Positions 19,295 through 29,174 of a stretch of 64,000 bases of DNA are shown one piece after another. A model generated the notes under the pieces. That model was not told the origin of the DNA. It saw nothing but the letters and a program-made list of their open reading frames with translations, and made no database searches. This DNA is from Cryomorphaceae bacterium BACL7 MAG-120322-bin74 (GTDB lineage Bacteria; Bacteroidota; Bacteroidia; Flavobacteriales; Schleiferiaceae), in contig LICG01000004.1 in NCBI GenBank assembly GCA_001438205.1, positions 1 to 64,000 of the forward strand, read 5' to 3'. Positions within the stretch are counted from its first letter, which is position 1, and every line of letters begins with the position of its first letter. Both the position numbers and the translations under genes were made by a program.

Positions 19295-20296
19295 ATGGCG
19301 CGGATTGCCAACATAGACTTGGGTGAATTTCCTTTGTTGCTTGCCCCCATGGAGGATGTGAGTGACCCGCCCTTTCGGGCTTTGTGCAAACAGCATGGGG
19401 CAGATTTGATGTATACTGAATTTATTTCGTCCGAAGGCTTAATCCGAGATGCCGCTAAATCGGTAGCCAAGCTAGACATCTTTGAGTATGAACGCCCTAT
19501 CGGCATCCAAATTTTTGGTGCCGAAATTGACTCTATGCGCGAAGCCGCTGCAATTTGCGAAGAGGCCAACCCCGACATTATTGATATCAATTACGGGTGC
19601 CCAGTGAAGAAGGTCGCGTGCAAAGGTGCCGGTGCCGGCATTCTTCAAGACATTCCCAAAATGGTCAGCATGACGGCAGAGATCGTCAAAGCGGTACAAA
19701 AACCTGTCACCGTCAAGACCCGCCTCGGCTGGGATGATAACACAAAGTATATCGTTGATGTCGCAGAACGGCTGCAGGATGTGGGGATACAGGCCATCAG
19801 CATCCATGGACGAACGCGCAAACAGATGTACAAAGGGGAAGCGGACTGGTCCCTCATTGCAGCAGTAAAAAACAACCCGCGGATGCATATTCCTGTTTTT
19901 GGCAATGGGGATGTAGATAGCCCCGAGAAGGCCCTCGAAATGCGTAATCTATATGGCGTAGATGGTGTCATGATTGGCCGCGCCTCAATTGGCTATCCCT
20001 GGATTTTTAATGAAATCAAGCATTTTATGGCCACCGGGATGCATTTGGCTGCTCCCACATTGGAGGATCGCGTTGCGGCGGCCCGCCGCCATTTAGAATT
20101 GGCCATTCAATGGAAAGGGGAGGGCTTAGCCATTGCTGAAACACGCCGTCATTATGGCAATTATTTCCGTGATTTTCCACACTTTAAGGATTATCGAATG
20201 ACATTAGTCACCTCCAATGAGGTAGATGAACTCATGGGCACCTTTGAGGCTATCTTGACCGAATATGGTCCAGCGATGGCGGAAATGCAGGGATAA
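19295..20296 (+). CDS. dusB: tRNA-dihydrouridine synthase DusB
   Basis: 333 residues from ATG 19295. FMN-dependent enzyme that reduces uridine to dihydrouridine in the tRNA D-loop. Visible marks are LAPMEDVSDPPFR at the start of the TIM barrel, INYGCPVKKV with the catalytic Cys, KTRLGW, SIHGRTRKQMYKG and the phosphate-binding GNGDV and IGRASIG. A TTG at 19277 lies inside the promoter element and is not used. Typical family length. Confidence 0.95.
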   Translation: MARIANIDLGEFPLLLAPMEDVSDPPFRALCKQHGADLMYTEFISSEGLIRDAAKSVAKLDIFEYERPIGIQIFGAEIDSMREAAAICEEANPDIIDINYGCPVKKVACKGAGAGILQDIPKMVSMTAEIVKAVQKPVTVKTRLGWDDNTKYIVDVAERLQDVGIQAISIHGRTRKQMYKGEADWSLIAAVKNNPRMHIPVFGNGDVDSPEKALEMRNLYGVDGVMIGRASIGYPWIFNEIKHFMATGMHLAAPTLEDRVAAARRHLELAIQWKGEGLAIAETRRHYGNYFRDFPHFKDYRMTLVTSNEVDELMGTFEAILTEYGPAMAEMQG

Positions 20297-20338
20297 TATG
20301 CGGGGTTTACCGAAGGAGCCTACCCGCAGGGGACTTCA

Positions 20339-21541
20339 TTAGGCCGCCCCTCGCAGCCCATACAAGGAGGTCTTCAATTTTCGGGTTGCCAGCCAAGACA
20401 ATACGGCCCCTACGAGCACCACAAAGCCCCCTACCGCGATGGACTGTAGCCAAGAAAAATGGACAGGATACGCGGTCACAACATAGCCATTACCTAGGGG
20501 AACCCATCCAAATGCCGCCTGCCCCGCAACGAGTCCACTGCCGAGTATCCAGCCTATACAGCCGCCAAGGGCAGAAACCCAAATACCACTCCACCAAAAG
20601 CTGAGCCTGACGGTATGTTCGGGCATTCCCATAGCGCGCAAGATGGAGCGTTGCCCTTCTTTTTCCATGCCTAAGAGGACCGTAGCACTATAGAGCCCTA
20701 AGGAGGCGAGCAGTACAATAAAAGAGAGAATGGCGGTCGTGATTAGGCCTTCACTTTTCATAACGCGAAAGAGGGCTGCTTCTCTGTCTTGCGGCGATTG
20801 CACGAGCAGTTGTGGGTCAACGTTTTGCAGGGTCTTTTTTAGTGTGGAAGGATCTGCGGTCCACGCATGGATGGCATCAATGCGTGCATCTCCTGTCCAT
20901 GATGACAAGGTTTGCGCATCAAGCACAATGGTATGTTGGTCCACCTGAGGATGCACATAAAAAATGCGCTCCGGTGCAATGCGTTGTCGGACAAAGGAGG
21001 AGGTTATAGCCAACCCGCTGCCAAGGTTTTGCCCTGGCCACAGAAGTTCCATACCCTCTCGGCCACTTAATTCGATCAGCCCCATTTGTATACCTACGCC
21101 ATAGCCGAAGGCCGCTTCGTTAGGAAAAGGTTGCGCTGAAAGGGTCTGTGCCGTCAGTGAGTCCATCCAAGGGTGCTGGGCCCAACGCTCTCGGGGCATC
21201 CCGATGACATCCACCAAGAGCTCTCTTGAGGGGGTTCTAAGCAAGGCCTTTTGTATCTGAATAGGAATCCAAAGGCAAGAGGTATCCGCCTCCAAGGCTT
21301 TACTTACTTGCGCTGTAAGGGTAAATCTGCCTCCAGCCTCATGAATGATGGTGAGGTCTGGATGCACCTTCTCATAGGTGGTGAGAATTAAATTCTCTAG
21401 TCCATTGAACGCGGAGAGTACAACAATCATCGCAGCAGTCCCTACCGCCACACCTGCAGCAGCTGCGCGTGTGACAGCATTGGACAGCGTCCGCCCCCGC
21501 AAGAAGCGTCCCCCAAGTCTAAATGGATGGGACGGGTCCAC
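20339..21541 (-). CDS. LolC/LolE-like FtsX-family ABC permease
   Basis: 400 residues from a GTG start. The N-terminal region (LSNAVTRAAAAGVAVGTAAMIVVLSAFNGLENLI) contains the first transmembrane helix, and three more lie in the last 130 residues, with a large periplasmic domain between: the MacB/FtsX layout. Lipoprotein-releasing LolC/E proteins have this build. The ATPase partner (LolD) is not in the window. It begins 10 bases after the rbfA stop, so the two form an operon. Family role is extraction of lipoproteins from the inner membrane; assignment to Lol rather than another MacB-type system is inferred. Confidence 0.82.
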   Translation of the reverse strand: MDPSHPFRLGGRFLRGRTLSNAVTRAAAAGVAVGTAAMIVVLSAFNGLENLILTTYEKVHPDLTIIHEAGGRFTLTAQVSKALEADTSCLWIPIQIQKALLRTPSRELLVDVIGMPRERWAQHPWMDSLTAQTLSAQPFPNEAAFGYGVGIQMGLIELSGREGMELLWPGQNLGSGLAITSSFVRQRIAPERIFYVHPQVDQHTIVLDAQTLSSWTGDARIDAIHAWTADPSTLKKTLQNVDPQLLVQSPQDREAALFRVMKSEGLITTAILSFIVLLASLGLYSATVLLGMEKEGQRSILRAMGMPEHTVRLSFWWSGIWVSALGGCIGWILGSGLVAGQAAFGWVPLGNGYVVTAYPVHFSWLQSIAVGGFVVLVGAVLSWLATRKLKTSLYGLRGAA

Positions 21542-21550
21542 GCTGTTGAC

Positions 21551-21910
21551 TTATTTGAATGGGTTTTCGCCGCCTTCTTTTAACAAGCGGTCAATATTCG
21601 CTTCATACTCCATAGAATCATCTAAATGATAGTGGAGTTCGGGAATAATGCGCAACTGGTTGCGCACTTTTTGTGCCAGGGCTGCACGCAAGCGAGGCGC
21701 TTGTTCCTGCGTGTAGGTCATGACACCTTCGGATTTGCCCGTAGGAAAGACCGAGAGGTACACACGACATAGCCCCAAGTCGGGCGATACGCGGACTTTG
21801 CTCACCGAAACCAAGGTACCCGGAAACTCACTCGCAGCGTGGCCACGGAAAATTTCGGCTAAATCACGCTGCAAAAGGCTGGCTATTTTTTTCTGACGGG
21901 TGCTTTCCAT
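21551..21910 (-). CDS. rbfA: Ribosome-binding factor A
   Basis: 119 residues from ATG 21910 (MESTRQKKIASLLQRDLAEIF...). The KH-like fold shows in VSVSKVRVSPDLGLCRVYLSVF and in RAALAQKVRNQLRIIPELHYHLDDSMEYEANIDRLL. RbfA matures the 16S rRNA 5' end in the 30S subunit. The same frame continues upstream for 48 codons, but those run across the divergent promoter region and are unlike the family. A TACTTTTG element ends only three bases before the ATG, pointing to a leaderless mRNA. Confidence 0.92.
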   Translation of the reverse strand: MESTRQKKIASLLQRDLAEIFRGHAASEFPGTLVSVSKVRVSPDLGLCRVYLSVFPTGKSEGVMTYTQEQAPRLRAALAQKVRNQLRIIPELHYHLDDSMEYEANIDRLLKEGGENPFK

Positions 21911-21913
21911 GGA

Positions 21914-21921
21914 GCAAAAGT
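21914..21921 (-). promoter_or_regulatory. -7 element TACTTTTG for rbfA
   Basis: TAnnTTTG match on the minus strand, three bases from the start codon. Confidence 0.55.
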
Positions 21922-21945
21922 ACGCCCACACTGGGGATAAGGCAT

Positions 21946-21953
21946 TACTTTCG
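21946..21953 (+). promoter_or_regulatory. -7 element TACTTTCG for the ABC exporter
   Basis: Near-consensus TAnnTTYG match, four bases before the ATG at 21958; divergent from the rbfA element with 24 bases between them. Confidence 0.45.
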
Positions 21954-21957
21954 TGGG

Positions 21958-23841
21958 ATGACCCCTTTGCGCCGCATTTTCCAACTGGCTCGCCCCTTCC
22001 ATCAGGCATTGGGCTCGAGCGCTTTGTTTTATGTGCTCTACACCTTGGTGTCACTCTTTAGTTTGGGGATGATTATTCCGGTGTTAGAGGTGATCTTGGG
22101 CGCGGGAGAATCCATTTCATTGCCCTCAGAGAATATGGGAAATGCCATGGCACCCGCCATGGGGGGACAAGGTTTTCAGGCTTGGATTGCCTTTTTTGTG
22201 GCCCAATGGGTGCAACAGTATGGTGCATTGGGGACGCTGGTGCGCGTCTGTATGGGCGCCATGGGTTTGTTTTTGGCCAAAAATGTATTCCGCTACGCAG
22301 CTTTGTGGAATATGGCCACCTTACGCACCGGCATCACGGCCACTTTGCGCGGCTCTTTGCATAGCAAAATTTTGGCATTGGCGCCGGGCACGGTCTCAGA
22401 AAAGCGCAAAGGCGATATCCTTGCGCGGGCATCCAATGATGTAACGGAGGTTGAATGGGCCATATTGACTGGCTTGGAATTGTTGGTGCGCGAGCCGTTA
22501 GTCATTCTAGGATCGCTGGCCATTTTGCTCGCCATGAGTTGGAAACTGACCCTCATTTTGCTCATCATTGCGCCACTGGCAGGGGCGCTGCTGCAATGGG
22601 TAAGCAAACGTTTAAAACGGAAGTCAAGCATTGCGCAAGATCGACTGGGCGACGTTCTGTCGGCCATGGAAGAAAGTTTGTCGGGCTTGCGCATTTTACA
22701 AGCATTTCAAGCGGAGAGCTACCAGCATCAGCGCTTTGATAAAGTCAATCAGCAGGCCTTTGAGGCTACGCGCGGGGTGCACCGTCGTCGTGATTTGGCC
22801 AGCCCACTGTCCGAACTTATTGGGGTCATGGCCCTCTTGCTTATTCTCTTTTTTGGAGGCCGTGAAGTCTTGGCCGGAGGAGGCCTAACCGGAGCCACGC
22901 TTGTGGCCTATTTGCTCTTCTTTTATCAGTTGATTCCGGCATTTAAATCGGTCTCCATGGCGTTGTATAATGTGCAAAAAGGAAGTGCAGCAGCAGAGCG
23001 TCTCTTCGACATCATGGATCTTCCCGAAGAAATAGTAGACCCTCCCCAGACGAACGCCTGGACTTGCCCATCTGATGGGCCCGTTCATATACAGTTTGAC
23101 CAAGTGCATTTTACTTACCCCGGGGCGCAAAAACCTGCCATTGATGGGCTTTCTTTGCAGGTGAACCGAGGCGAGACGGTGGCGCTGGTTGGGCCATCAG
23201 GTGGAGGAAAAACTACCTTAATCAATCTACTCATGCGGGCGATGGACCCAACTGCAGGCCAAATCAGGATTGATGACCTACCCTTAACAAAAAGCAAGGA
23301 TCGTCCCCAGGATGCGCCTATTTCCCTGAAGGCATGGCGTGCAAGCTTGGCCCTGGTTACGCAGGATGCTTTTCTGTTTGATATCAATGCCCTAGAGAAT
23401 ATCGCCCTTGGCGATCCACAGCCAAACCAAGCGCGTGCCCGTGAAGCGGCCAAAGCAGCTCAGGCGCTCGCATTCATTGAAGCACTTCCCGAAAAATGGG
23501 TAACACCCCTGGGGGAGGGCGGGTGCAAGTTATCCGGCGGCCAACGGCAGCGTATGGCCTTGGCACGCGCTATCTATCGCGCTGCCCCTGTATTGCTCTT
23601 AGATGAAGCTACTTCTGCCTTAGATGCAGAGAATGAACGTCTGGTTCAGCAGGCTCTCGAGGCGGCAAGTCAAGGCCGCACAACCTTGGTCGTGGCGCAT
23701 CGCCTGTCTACCGTTCAACGTGCTGACCGCATCATCGTCTTGGACAATGGTCAAATGGTAGAAGAGGGCACCCACACCGCATTAATGTCCAAGCAAGGCC
23801 TATACGCTAACTTGGTACAAACCCAAATGTTTGAAGCATGA
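21958..23841 (+). CDS. ABC exporter (MsbA-like half transporter)
   Basis: 627 residues: an N-terminal transmembrane domain with about six helices (1-350) fused to an ATPase domain. Walker A GPSGGGKTT (~411-419), Q-loop VTQDAF, signature LSGGQRQRMALARA (~525), Walker B VLLLDEATSALD (~545) and the H-loop VAHRLST are all intact. Such half transporters dimerise and export lipids, lipid A or drugs; the substrate is not evident. Its TGA overlaps the ATG of the epimerase gene (ATGA), an unexpected partner. Confidence 0.92.
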   Translation: MTPLRRIFQLARPFHQALGSSALFYVLYTLVSLFSLGMIIPVLEVILGAGESISLPSENMGNAMAPAMGGQGFQAWIAFFVAQWVQQYGALGTLVRVCMGAMGLFLAKNVFRYAALWNMATLRTGITATLRGSLHSKILALAPGTVSEKRKGDILARASNDVTEVEWAILTGLELLVREPLVILGSLAILLAMSWKLTLILLIIAPLAGALLQWVSKRLKRKSSIAQDRLGDVLSAMEESLSGLRILQAFQAESYQHQRFDKVNQQAFEATRGVHRRRDLASPLSELIGVMALLLILFFGGREVLAGGGLTGATLVAYLLFFYQLIPAFKSVSMALYNVQKGSAAAERLFDIMDLPEEIVDPPQTNAWTCPSDGPVHIQFDQVHFTYPGAQKPAIDGLSLQVNRGETVALVGPSGGGKTTLINLLMRAMDPTAGQIRIDDLPLTKSKDRPQDAPISLKAWRASLALVTQDAFLFDINALENIALGDPQPNQARAREAAKAAQALAFIEALPEKWVTPLGEGGCKLSGGQRQRMALARAIYRAAPVLLLDEATSALDAENERLVQQALEAASQGRTTLVVAHRLSTVQRADRIIVLDNGQMVEEGTHTALMSKQGLYANLVQTQMFEA

Positions 23842-24263
23842 GCCAGAGCCCCCATTTTGAACACATTGAACACCTCGGCATTGCAGTCAAAGATGTAAGC
23901 GCTGCTGAAGCCCGCTATACTGCCATGTTAGGTGTGGCACCATACAAGCGTGAAGAGGTTATATCGGAAGGGGTGACGACCGTTTTCTTTCAGATAGGCC
24001 CCAATAAAATTGAATTGCTCAAGGCTACCCGCCCAGATAGCCCCATAGCCACCTTTATCGAACGACGCGGCGAAGGCTTGCACCATGTGGCCTATAAAGT
24101 GGCGGATATTCGTGCCGAAATGGCGCGACTGAAGCAAGAGGGTTTTTTGTTGTTGAGTGAGGAGCCCAAACAAGGGGCCGACAATATGTTGGTGGCGTTT
24201 GTCCACCCGCGAACTGCTGGAGGTGTCCTGATCGAGTTGTGTCAGACGCAGGAAGCTAAATAA
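23838..24263 (+). CDS. mce: Methylmalonyl-CoA epimerase
   Basis: 141 residues of the vicinal oxygen chelate (glyoxalase-like) fold. Metal ligands appear in HIEHLGIAVKD, GLHHVAYKV (His) and GGVLIELCQ (Glu), with NKIELLKAT between. It converts (S)- and (R)-methylmalonyl-CoA in propionate and odd-chain or branched-chain degradation, linking carboxylase and mutase. The carboxylase-type gene at 57793 is distant. Translation is coupled to the preceding ABC exporter by ATGA. Confidence 0.92.
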   Translation: MSQSPHFEHIEHLGIAVKDVSAAEARYTAMLGVAPYKREEVISEGVTTVFFQIGPNKIELLKATRPDSPIATFIERRGEGLHHVAYKVADIRAEMARLKQEGFLLLSEEPKQGADNMLVAFVHPRTAGGVLIELCQTQEAK

Positions 24264-24273
24264 CCGACGAACA

Positions 24274-24960
24274 TCAAGGCACAAAGACCCGTGCCTGCCA
24301 CCCATGTGCTATAGCCGCCGCTACATTGTCGGCATTGTCGTCCACAAAAAAGACTGTGCTCGGATCCTTAACCCCAAGTTTTTGATCAACAGCCCTATAT
24401 ATGGCGGGATCAGGCTTGCGAAGCCCTAGATCATAGGAATAGAAAACATGTTCAAAACAGCGGGTAAATTCGCCGTACCCACGGGGCCCAAGACGGCGTT
24501 TGACTTCATCCATATGGATGCGGTTGGTATTGCTGAGCACTTGAAGCCGATAATCCTTGGCTAACTGGTGCAGTTGACCTATCAGCCAAGGTTGAAAACC
24601 CAAGAGCAACGCATTCCAGGCATGGTCAAGGCTTCGGTCAGAAGCGGCATGGCGGAGATGCTGTCGGAAAGCATCTCTAAACTCCGAAGAGGAGAGCGCA
24701 CCGGTCTCAACCGCCTGGTAGGCGTTGTGGTTTTGGTAGCCTAGCGCCCCAATGGTAAAGCTGGATTTGGCCCCAAGGGAAATAAAGGCTTCGGCACTGC
24801 GCTGTGGCTCAATGTCGATCAGTACTTTGCCAAAGTCAAAGACAATATGCTCCGCCTTACCCGCCCATTCGGCCATTTCGCTTGCGCGAAATCGTCGAAT
24901 GGGCGGCAGAGGTTCCGGCAATGCCGGATGAAACTTGGTCTGTTTTGGTTGCAGGCTCAT
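24274..24960 (-). CDS. HAD-superfamily hydrolase (class IA)
   Basis: 228 residues from ATG 24960, chosen because it overlaps the upstream stop in ATGA; a start four codons earlier is possible. HAD motifs: FDFGKVLID (motif 1, but the usual second Asp position is Gly, as in YihX-like members), LSNTN (motif 2), the Lys of LRKPDPAIY (motif 3) and FFVDDNADN (motif 4). Likely a small-phosphate phosphatase of the YihX/alpha-glucose-1-phosphatase-like group. Co-directional with the broken BNR protein gene. Confidence 0.85.
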   Translation of the reverse strand: MSLQPKQTKFHPALPEPLPPIRRFRASEMAEWAGKAEHIVFDFGKVLIDIEPQRSAEAFISLGAKSSFTIGALGYQNHNAYQAVETGALSSSEFRDAFRQHLRHAASDRSLDHAWNALLLGFQPWLIGQLHQLAKDYRLQVLSNTNRIHMDEVKRRLGPRGYGEFTRCFEHVFYSYDLGLRKPDPAIYRAVDQKLGVKDPSTVFFVDDNADNVAAAIAHGWQARVFVP

Positions 24961-27900
24961 CAAGGATTCCAACTTGGGAGCAAAGGCAATGCGGTAGAGG
25001 CAATGCGTTCGCTAAACTCACGGTAATCCGTATCCAAAAAGGCGGAAAGCAGGGCCATCTCCTCTTGGGTGCGCTTTTCCCAAGTAGCATGGATGTTCAT
25101 CAAATTGGGACTGGGCTTTCCTCGTAGGCTCCAGAGGTAACCCCCAAACTGTCCGTTCAACGATGCCCACGTTTCGGGTTGCTCGTAATATCCTTTGACG
25201 TCCTCTTTGCCAAACAGGCGCAAACGATGGTCTTCAATGGCCTTCTTGAGGTTTTTAATCTCGTCCAAAAAGGGCTGTACTTGCGCACTGTCCGTGTCTT
25301 TGCGGTCTTTCAAGATGCCCTCCAGTGAGCCTAAGCTTTGATTGGCTTCATAGAGTTTGGAGACCAAGTCAGCCATGTCTTGGTTGATGCCATATAAACT
25401 TCGTTGGAAGGCGATTTGGGCATCCCATTCTGCTGCAGGCATTTGGATGCGGGGATCGTCTACCACCTCTACATGGGCGCTATCAAGGGCACCGTCAAGG
25501 GAAAAGACGGCCAAATATGGTCCTGGCGCCACGGATGCTCCGCGAGGATCCGACTTTTCACGGTCCTCATTGCGCTTGCCCCATCGTGGGCGTTGGCTTC
25601 CTTTTTCGGCCAAATCCCAGGTAAAGCGGTAGAGGCCCACATCTTCTTTGTCCAATTTTCTTTCCATGTGACGAATGAGCCCTCCGTCTGCATCATAGAG
25701 GTCCACTTTGAGTGGAGCCTTGGATGCTTCGTCACGCTGGAGGTAAAGGACAAATCGAGCGCCACCCCCACGGTTTTCGCCTTTAAAATCTGCCCACCCC
25801 TGGAAGCGAATACCATCTGAAACACGGGTTTCGGCGTGAATAGCCAAGGGTGCATCAAAGGCCGTCAAGGTGCGGTTGGCCGCAGCCCCTTTGACCATGG
25901 CGCGCAAGGGGCGCAAATCATCTAGAACCCATGCTGAACGCCCAAAAGTGCCGAGGATAAGGTCTTGTTCGCGTTCCTGAATGGCTAGGTCTTGCACGGG
26001 CATGGTAGGAAGTCCCTTCCAGGCTTGCCATGTCTTACCGTAATCCGTACTGAGTTGCAAGCCTGTTTCGGTTCCTAGATATAAGATGCTGGGCACTTCA
26101 TTGTCTTGGATGACACTCAGGGCGTGGCCTGTGAGATGGGCGTTGGACACCAGATTGGTCCATGTTTTTCCATAGTCTTTGGTGTGAAAGAGGTAGGCGT
26201 TCCAATCGTTTTGACGGTAATTGTTCACCACGACAAATGCTTCTGCTGCACTGTAGGCAGAGGCATGAATGCTGCACTGTAGGCAGAGGCATGAATATGG
26301 GGAACCCATGCGCCTTCAGGCAATCCTTTGATCTTTGGGCTACAATGGGTCCAAGTTGCACCCCCGTCACGGCTTACCTGGATGTTTCCGTCATCTGTTC
26401 CCACCCATAGGGTCGTGGGATCTTTGACCGACGGGGCAATCGTCAGTATGCAGGTATGGTTTTCTGCCCCCGTGACGTCAAAGGTGAGTCCACCGGATTC
26501 GAGGGCTTTTTGTTTGTCTGGGTTGTTGGTGGTGAGGTCTGGAGAGAGGATGTTCCATGTACGACCTTGGTCTGGGCTGTAGTGCACGTATTGAGAACCA
26601 TAGTAGAGTCCATCAGGATTCAGGGGATCCCCTGCAATGGCGGCATTCCAATGCCAGCGCAGCCATTCTCCGTTAGGATGGACAGGTTTGATGGATTCGG
26701 TCATGCCGGTGACCATATCTACCCTTGCTAAAGAGCCCTCTTGTGCCATGGCATAAGAAATGCGGGGGTTGGTTGGATGGGGCAAAACATCAAAGCCATC
26801 TCCAAAGTAGAGTTCTTGCCATTCATTGTTGCCAATGCCAGTGCCAATCCAAGAATAGGCTGGGCCGCGCCATGAGCCATTGTCTTGCATGCCGCCATAG
26901 ACATTGTAAGGAAGCTGATTGTCAACGCGAATGTGGTAAAACTGTGCTACGGGAAGATTCTCAACAAAACGCCAGCTAGCGCCCGCATCCCACGAGATGT
27001 TCAGGCCTCCGTCATTGCCTTCAATGAGATGACCAGGACGTCGTGGGTTGAGCCATATTGCATGGTGGTCAGGGTGAACTTTGGAATAGGGGGTCACCAC
27101 ATCCCAGCTTTTTCCGCCATCCGTACTCTTGGTCACCAAGGTCCAGAGCGAATACAAAGTTTGGTCATTGAAGGGGTCGACAAATAGATCGGAATAGTAG
27201 AAGGGGCGGTTGCCAATATTTTCATCTTCACTGACTTTGAACCACTTAAAGCCACCGTCGTTAGAGGCGTACAGTCCATTTTTGGCTTTGTTTTCAACCA
27301 GTGCATAGACTTTTTTCGGGTTGCTTGGGGCAATCGCAATACCCATACGACCCAAATCTCCTTCGGGGAGGCCGTCTTCAGAGGTGCGCTTGGTCCAGGT
27401 TTCACCCCCATCAAGTGTGACATACATCCCGCTACCTTCTCCGCCACTTTTAAAAACCCAAGGCCAGCGGCGGTACTCCCACATGGCACAAATGAGCTTG
27501 TTGGGGTTAACGGGATCCATCACCAATTCTGCAGCCCCAGTGCGCTCATTGTTGTACAGTATTTTGGCCCATGTCTTGCCTCCGTCGGTAGTCTTGTACA
27601 CCCCGCGGTCAGGCGTGTCACCCCATGCAACCCCAATGGCTGCAACGTATACGGTGTTGGGATGGGTAGGGTCAATCACAATGCGGTGGATATGCTTGGT
27701 TTCTTTCAGTCCAATCAGTTGGAAGGACTTGCCGCCATCTACACTTTTGAATAAGCCCCCCCCACTGGATTGCGAGTTTCTTGGATTGCCTTCGCCGGTG
27801 CCCACCCATAGGACATCGGGGTTGGTTGGGTCAATTTTAACGGCACCAATACCTGCTGTCGGTTGGTCGTCCCAAATGGAGGTCCAGCTTTGGCCCGCAT

Positions 27901-28111
27901 TTTCGCTGACCCAAACGCCACCCGAAGCTGTACCGACAAAAATGTGGTTGTCATTACGGGGATTGACATCAATGGAAGTCACACGTCCGGACATGCCAGC
28001 AGGGCCAATATTTCGGAATTTCATATCCTCCAATACCGAGGATTCGATCGATTGGGCTATGGCCGTGAAGGAGAGGGCCAAGACGCACAATGTGAGGGCA
28101 AATTTCTTCAT
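24960..28111 (-). pseudogene. Large secreted BNR/VPS10-type repeat protein gene split by a 26-bp tandem duplication
   Basis: Two overlapping frames (628 residues from ATG 28111 to 26225; a second from about 26309 to 24960) are halves of one protein. Removing one copy of the exact 26-bp duplication at 26245-26296 restores ...HIHASAYSAAEAFVVVNNYRQ... and gives one 1041-residue protein. It has a signal peptide (MKKFALTLCVLALSFTAIAQ) and many Asp-box/BNR repeats (SxDGGxTW such as STDGGKSW and TLDGGETW), as in sortilin/sialidase-like beta-propellers often annotated glycosyl hydrolase. The C-terminal ~250 residues are helical. As written, the gene makes a truncated propeller. Whether the duplication is real, phase-variable or an assembly error cannot be told here. 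Confidence 0.85.
26245..26296. repeat. Exact 26-bp tandem duplication causing a frameshift
   Basis: 26245-26270 and 26271-26296 are identical and adjacent. Twenty-six is not a multiple of three, so the second copy shifts the frame of the BNR-repeat gene. Confidence 0.95.
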
Positions 28112-28145
28112 GGCTTGAAGATAAGACCTCTTGCGCTATTCGTGA

Positions 28146-29036
28146 TTATTCTGCCACCTTGTATTTGCGCGGTGTTGTGCCAAATTTTTTCTTGAAGGCC
28201 GCAATGAAATGACTTGGGTTGGTATAGCCAATATCAAAGGCCACTTCATTCACCGACTTTCCGCCTGCATCGAGCATTCGGCGGGCATGATTGAGGCGGG
28301 TATCCATAACAAAGCCATAGACGGTGTTGCCATAGACTTCTTTAAATCCAACCTTCAGTCGGTAGGCATTGAGTCCGGTGCGTTCAGCGAGCTGTGCAAT
28401 TGTGGGGGGGGATTGCCATTGGCTTAGGATGATGGACTTGGCTTCTCGAATCTTGCGCACCGTTTCTTCATCCTTCAAAAAGGGGCAGGCGACGACGTTG
28501 GGCTCGGAGATGTGGAAATAGAGGCCAAGTAGCTCCAATATTTGTCCCAAATGAGCCACACGTTGGGCATTGACACTGAGGCGATGGAAGAATAGATTCT
28601 CTAGAATGATTTGCATGGCCGAATCCACTTGTCGCTGATCATAGATAGGACGTTGCATATCCTTTTGGTTGAGGAAAGGAAGCTCTTGGGCTTCAAATCC
28701 ATCTTGCATGAAAAGGACATGCATTCTTGAAAAAGCAATGCGAACCCCCACCATGCGATGGCCCTTAGGCAAAGTGGCTTGGGCGCGAAGAATATCCTTC
28801 GGGTTATAAATGAAAAAGCTTTGACTTTGCGGTAAAGGCCGCATGTACATGGGCCCAAATTGAAAAGTTACATCACCTTCCATACTGAAGAAGAGATGAA
28901 TATTTTCAGGAAGTAAGTCTATCCCGATCGGTATACCCTCTCCTTCAGAAATGGCACGCAAAACGCCAATGCCTTCGTAGAGGTCATAAAAGGCGGGGGT
29001 TGATCCATTTCGGGTATTACGAAGATTGGTGGGCAT
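28146..29036 (-). CDS. AraC-family transcriptional regulator
   Basis: 296 residues from ATG 29036. The last ~95 residues are the double helix-turn-helix AraC domain: PTIAQLAERTGLNAYRLKVGFKEVYG and SVNEVAFDIGYTNPSHFIAAFKKKFGTTPRKY. The N-terminal ~190 residues are a cupin-like sensor region without an obvious ligand motif. A TTG at 29063 opens the same frame, but it lies inside a TAATTTTG promoter element and is rejected as start. Targets are unknown; the neighbouring BNR-repeat gene is one candidate. Confidence 0.9.
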   Translation of the reverse strand: MPTNLRNTRNGSTPAFYDLYEGIGVLRAISEGEGIPIGIDLLPENIHLFFSMEGDVTFQFGPMYMRPLPQSQSFFIYNPKDILRAQATLPKGHRMVGVRIAFSRMHVLFMQDGFEAQELPFLNQKDMQRPIYDQRQVDSAMQIILENLFFHRLSVNAQRVAHLGQILELLGLYFHISEPNVVACPFLKDEETVRKIREAKSIILSQWQSPPTIAQLAERTGLNAYRLKVGFKEVYGNTVYGFVMDTRLNHARRMLDAGGKSVNEVAFDIGYTNPSHFIAAFKKKFGTTPRKYKVAE

Positions 29037-29060
29037 GTGGTATTTTGTTTCTAGGTCGTG

Positions 29061-29068
29061 CAAAATTA
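29061..29068 (-). promoter_or_regulatory. -7 element TAATTTTG for the AraC-type gene
   Basis: Exact TAnnTTTG on the minus strand, 24 bases before the ATG at 29036. Confidence 0.55.
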
Positions 29069-29160
29069 AGGACCTACGGCTTGTTTAACGTTATAAATGT
29101 GGATTTTGTTTTTAGGGTATTTTGCTTCCGTTATGGGTATTCTGTGGATTATGGACCCCC

Positions 29161-29168
29161 TAATTTTG
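29161..29168 (+). promoter_or_regulatory. -7 element TAATTTTG for the 54-aa membrane protein
   Basis: Exact TAnnTTTG, six bases before the ATG at 29175. It supports that small gene being real. Confidence 0.55.
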
Positions 29169-29174
29169 TGACCG

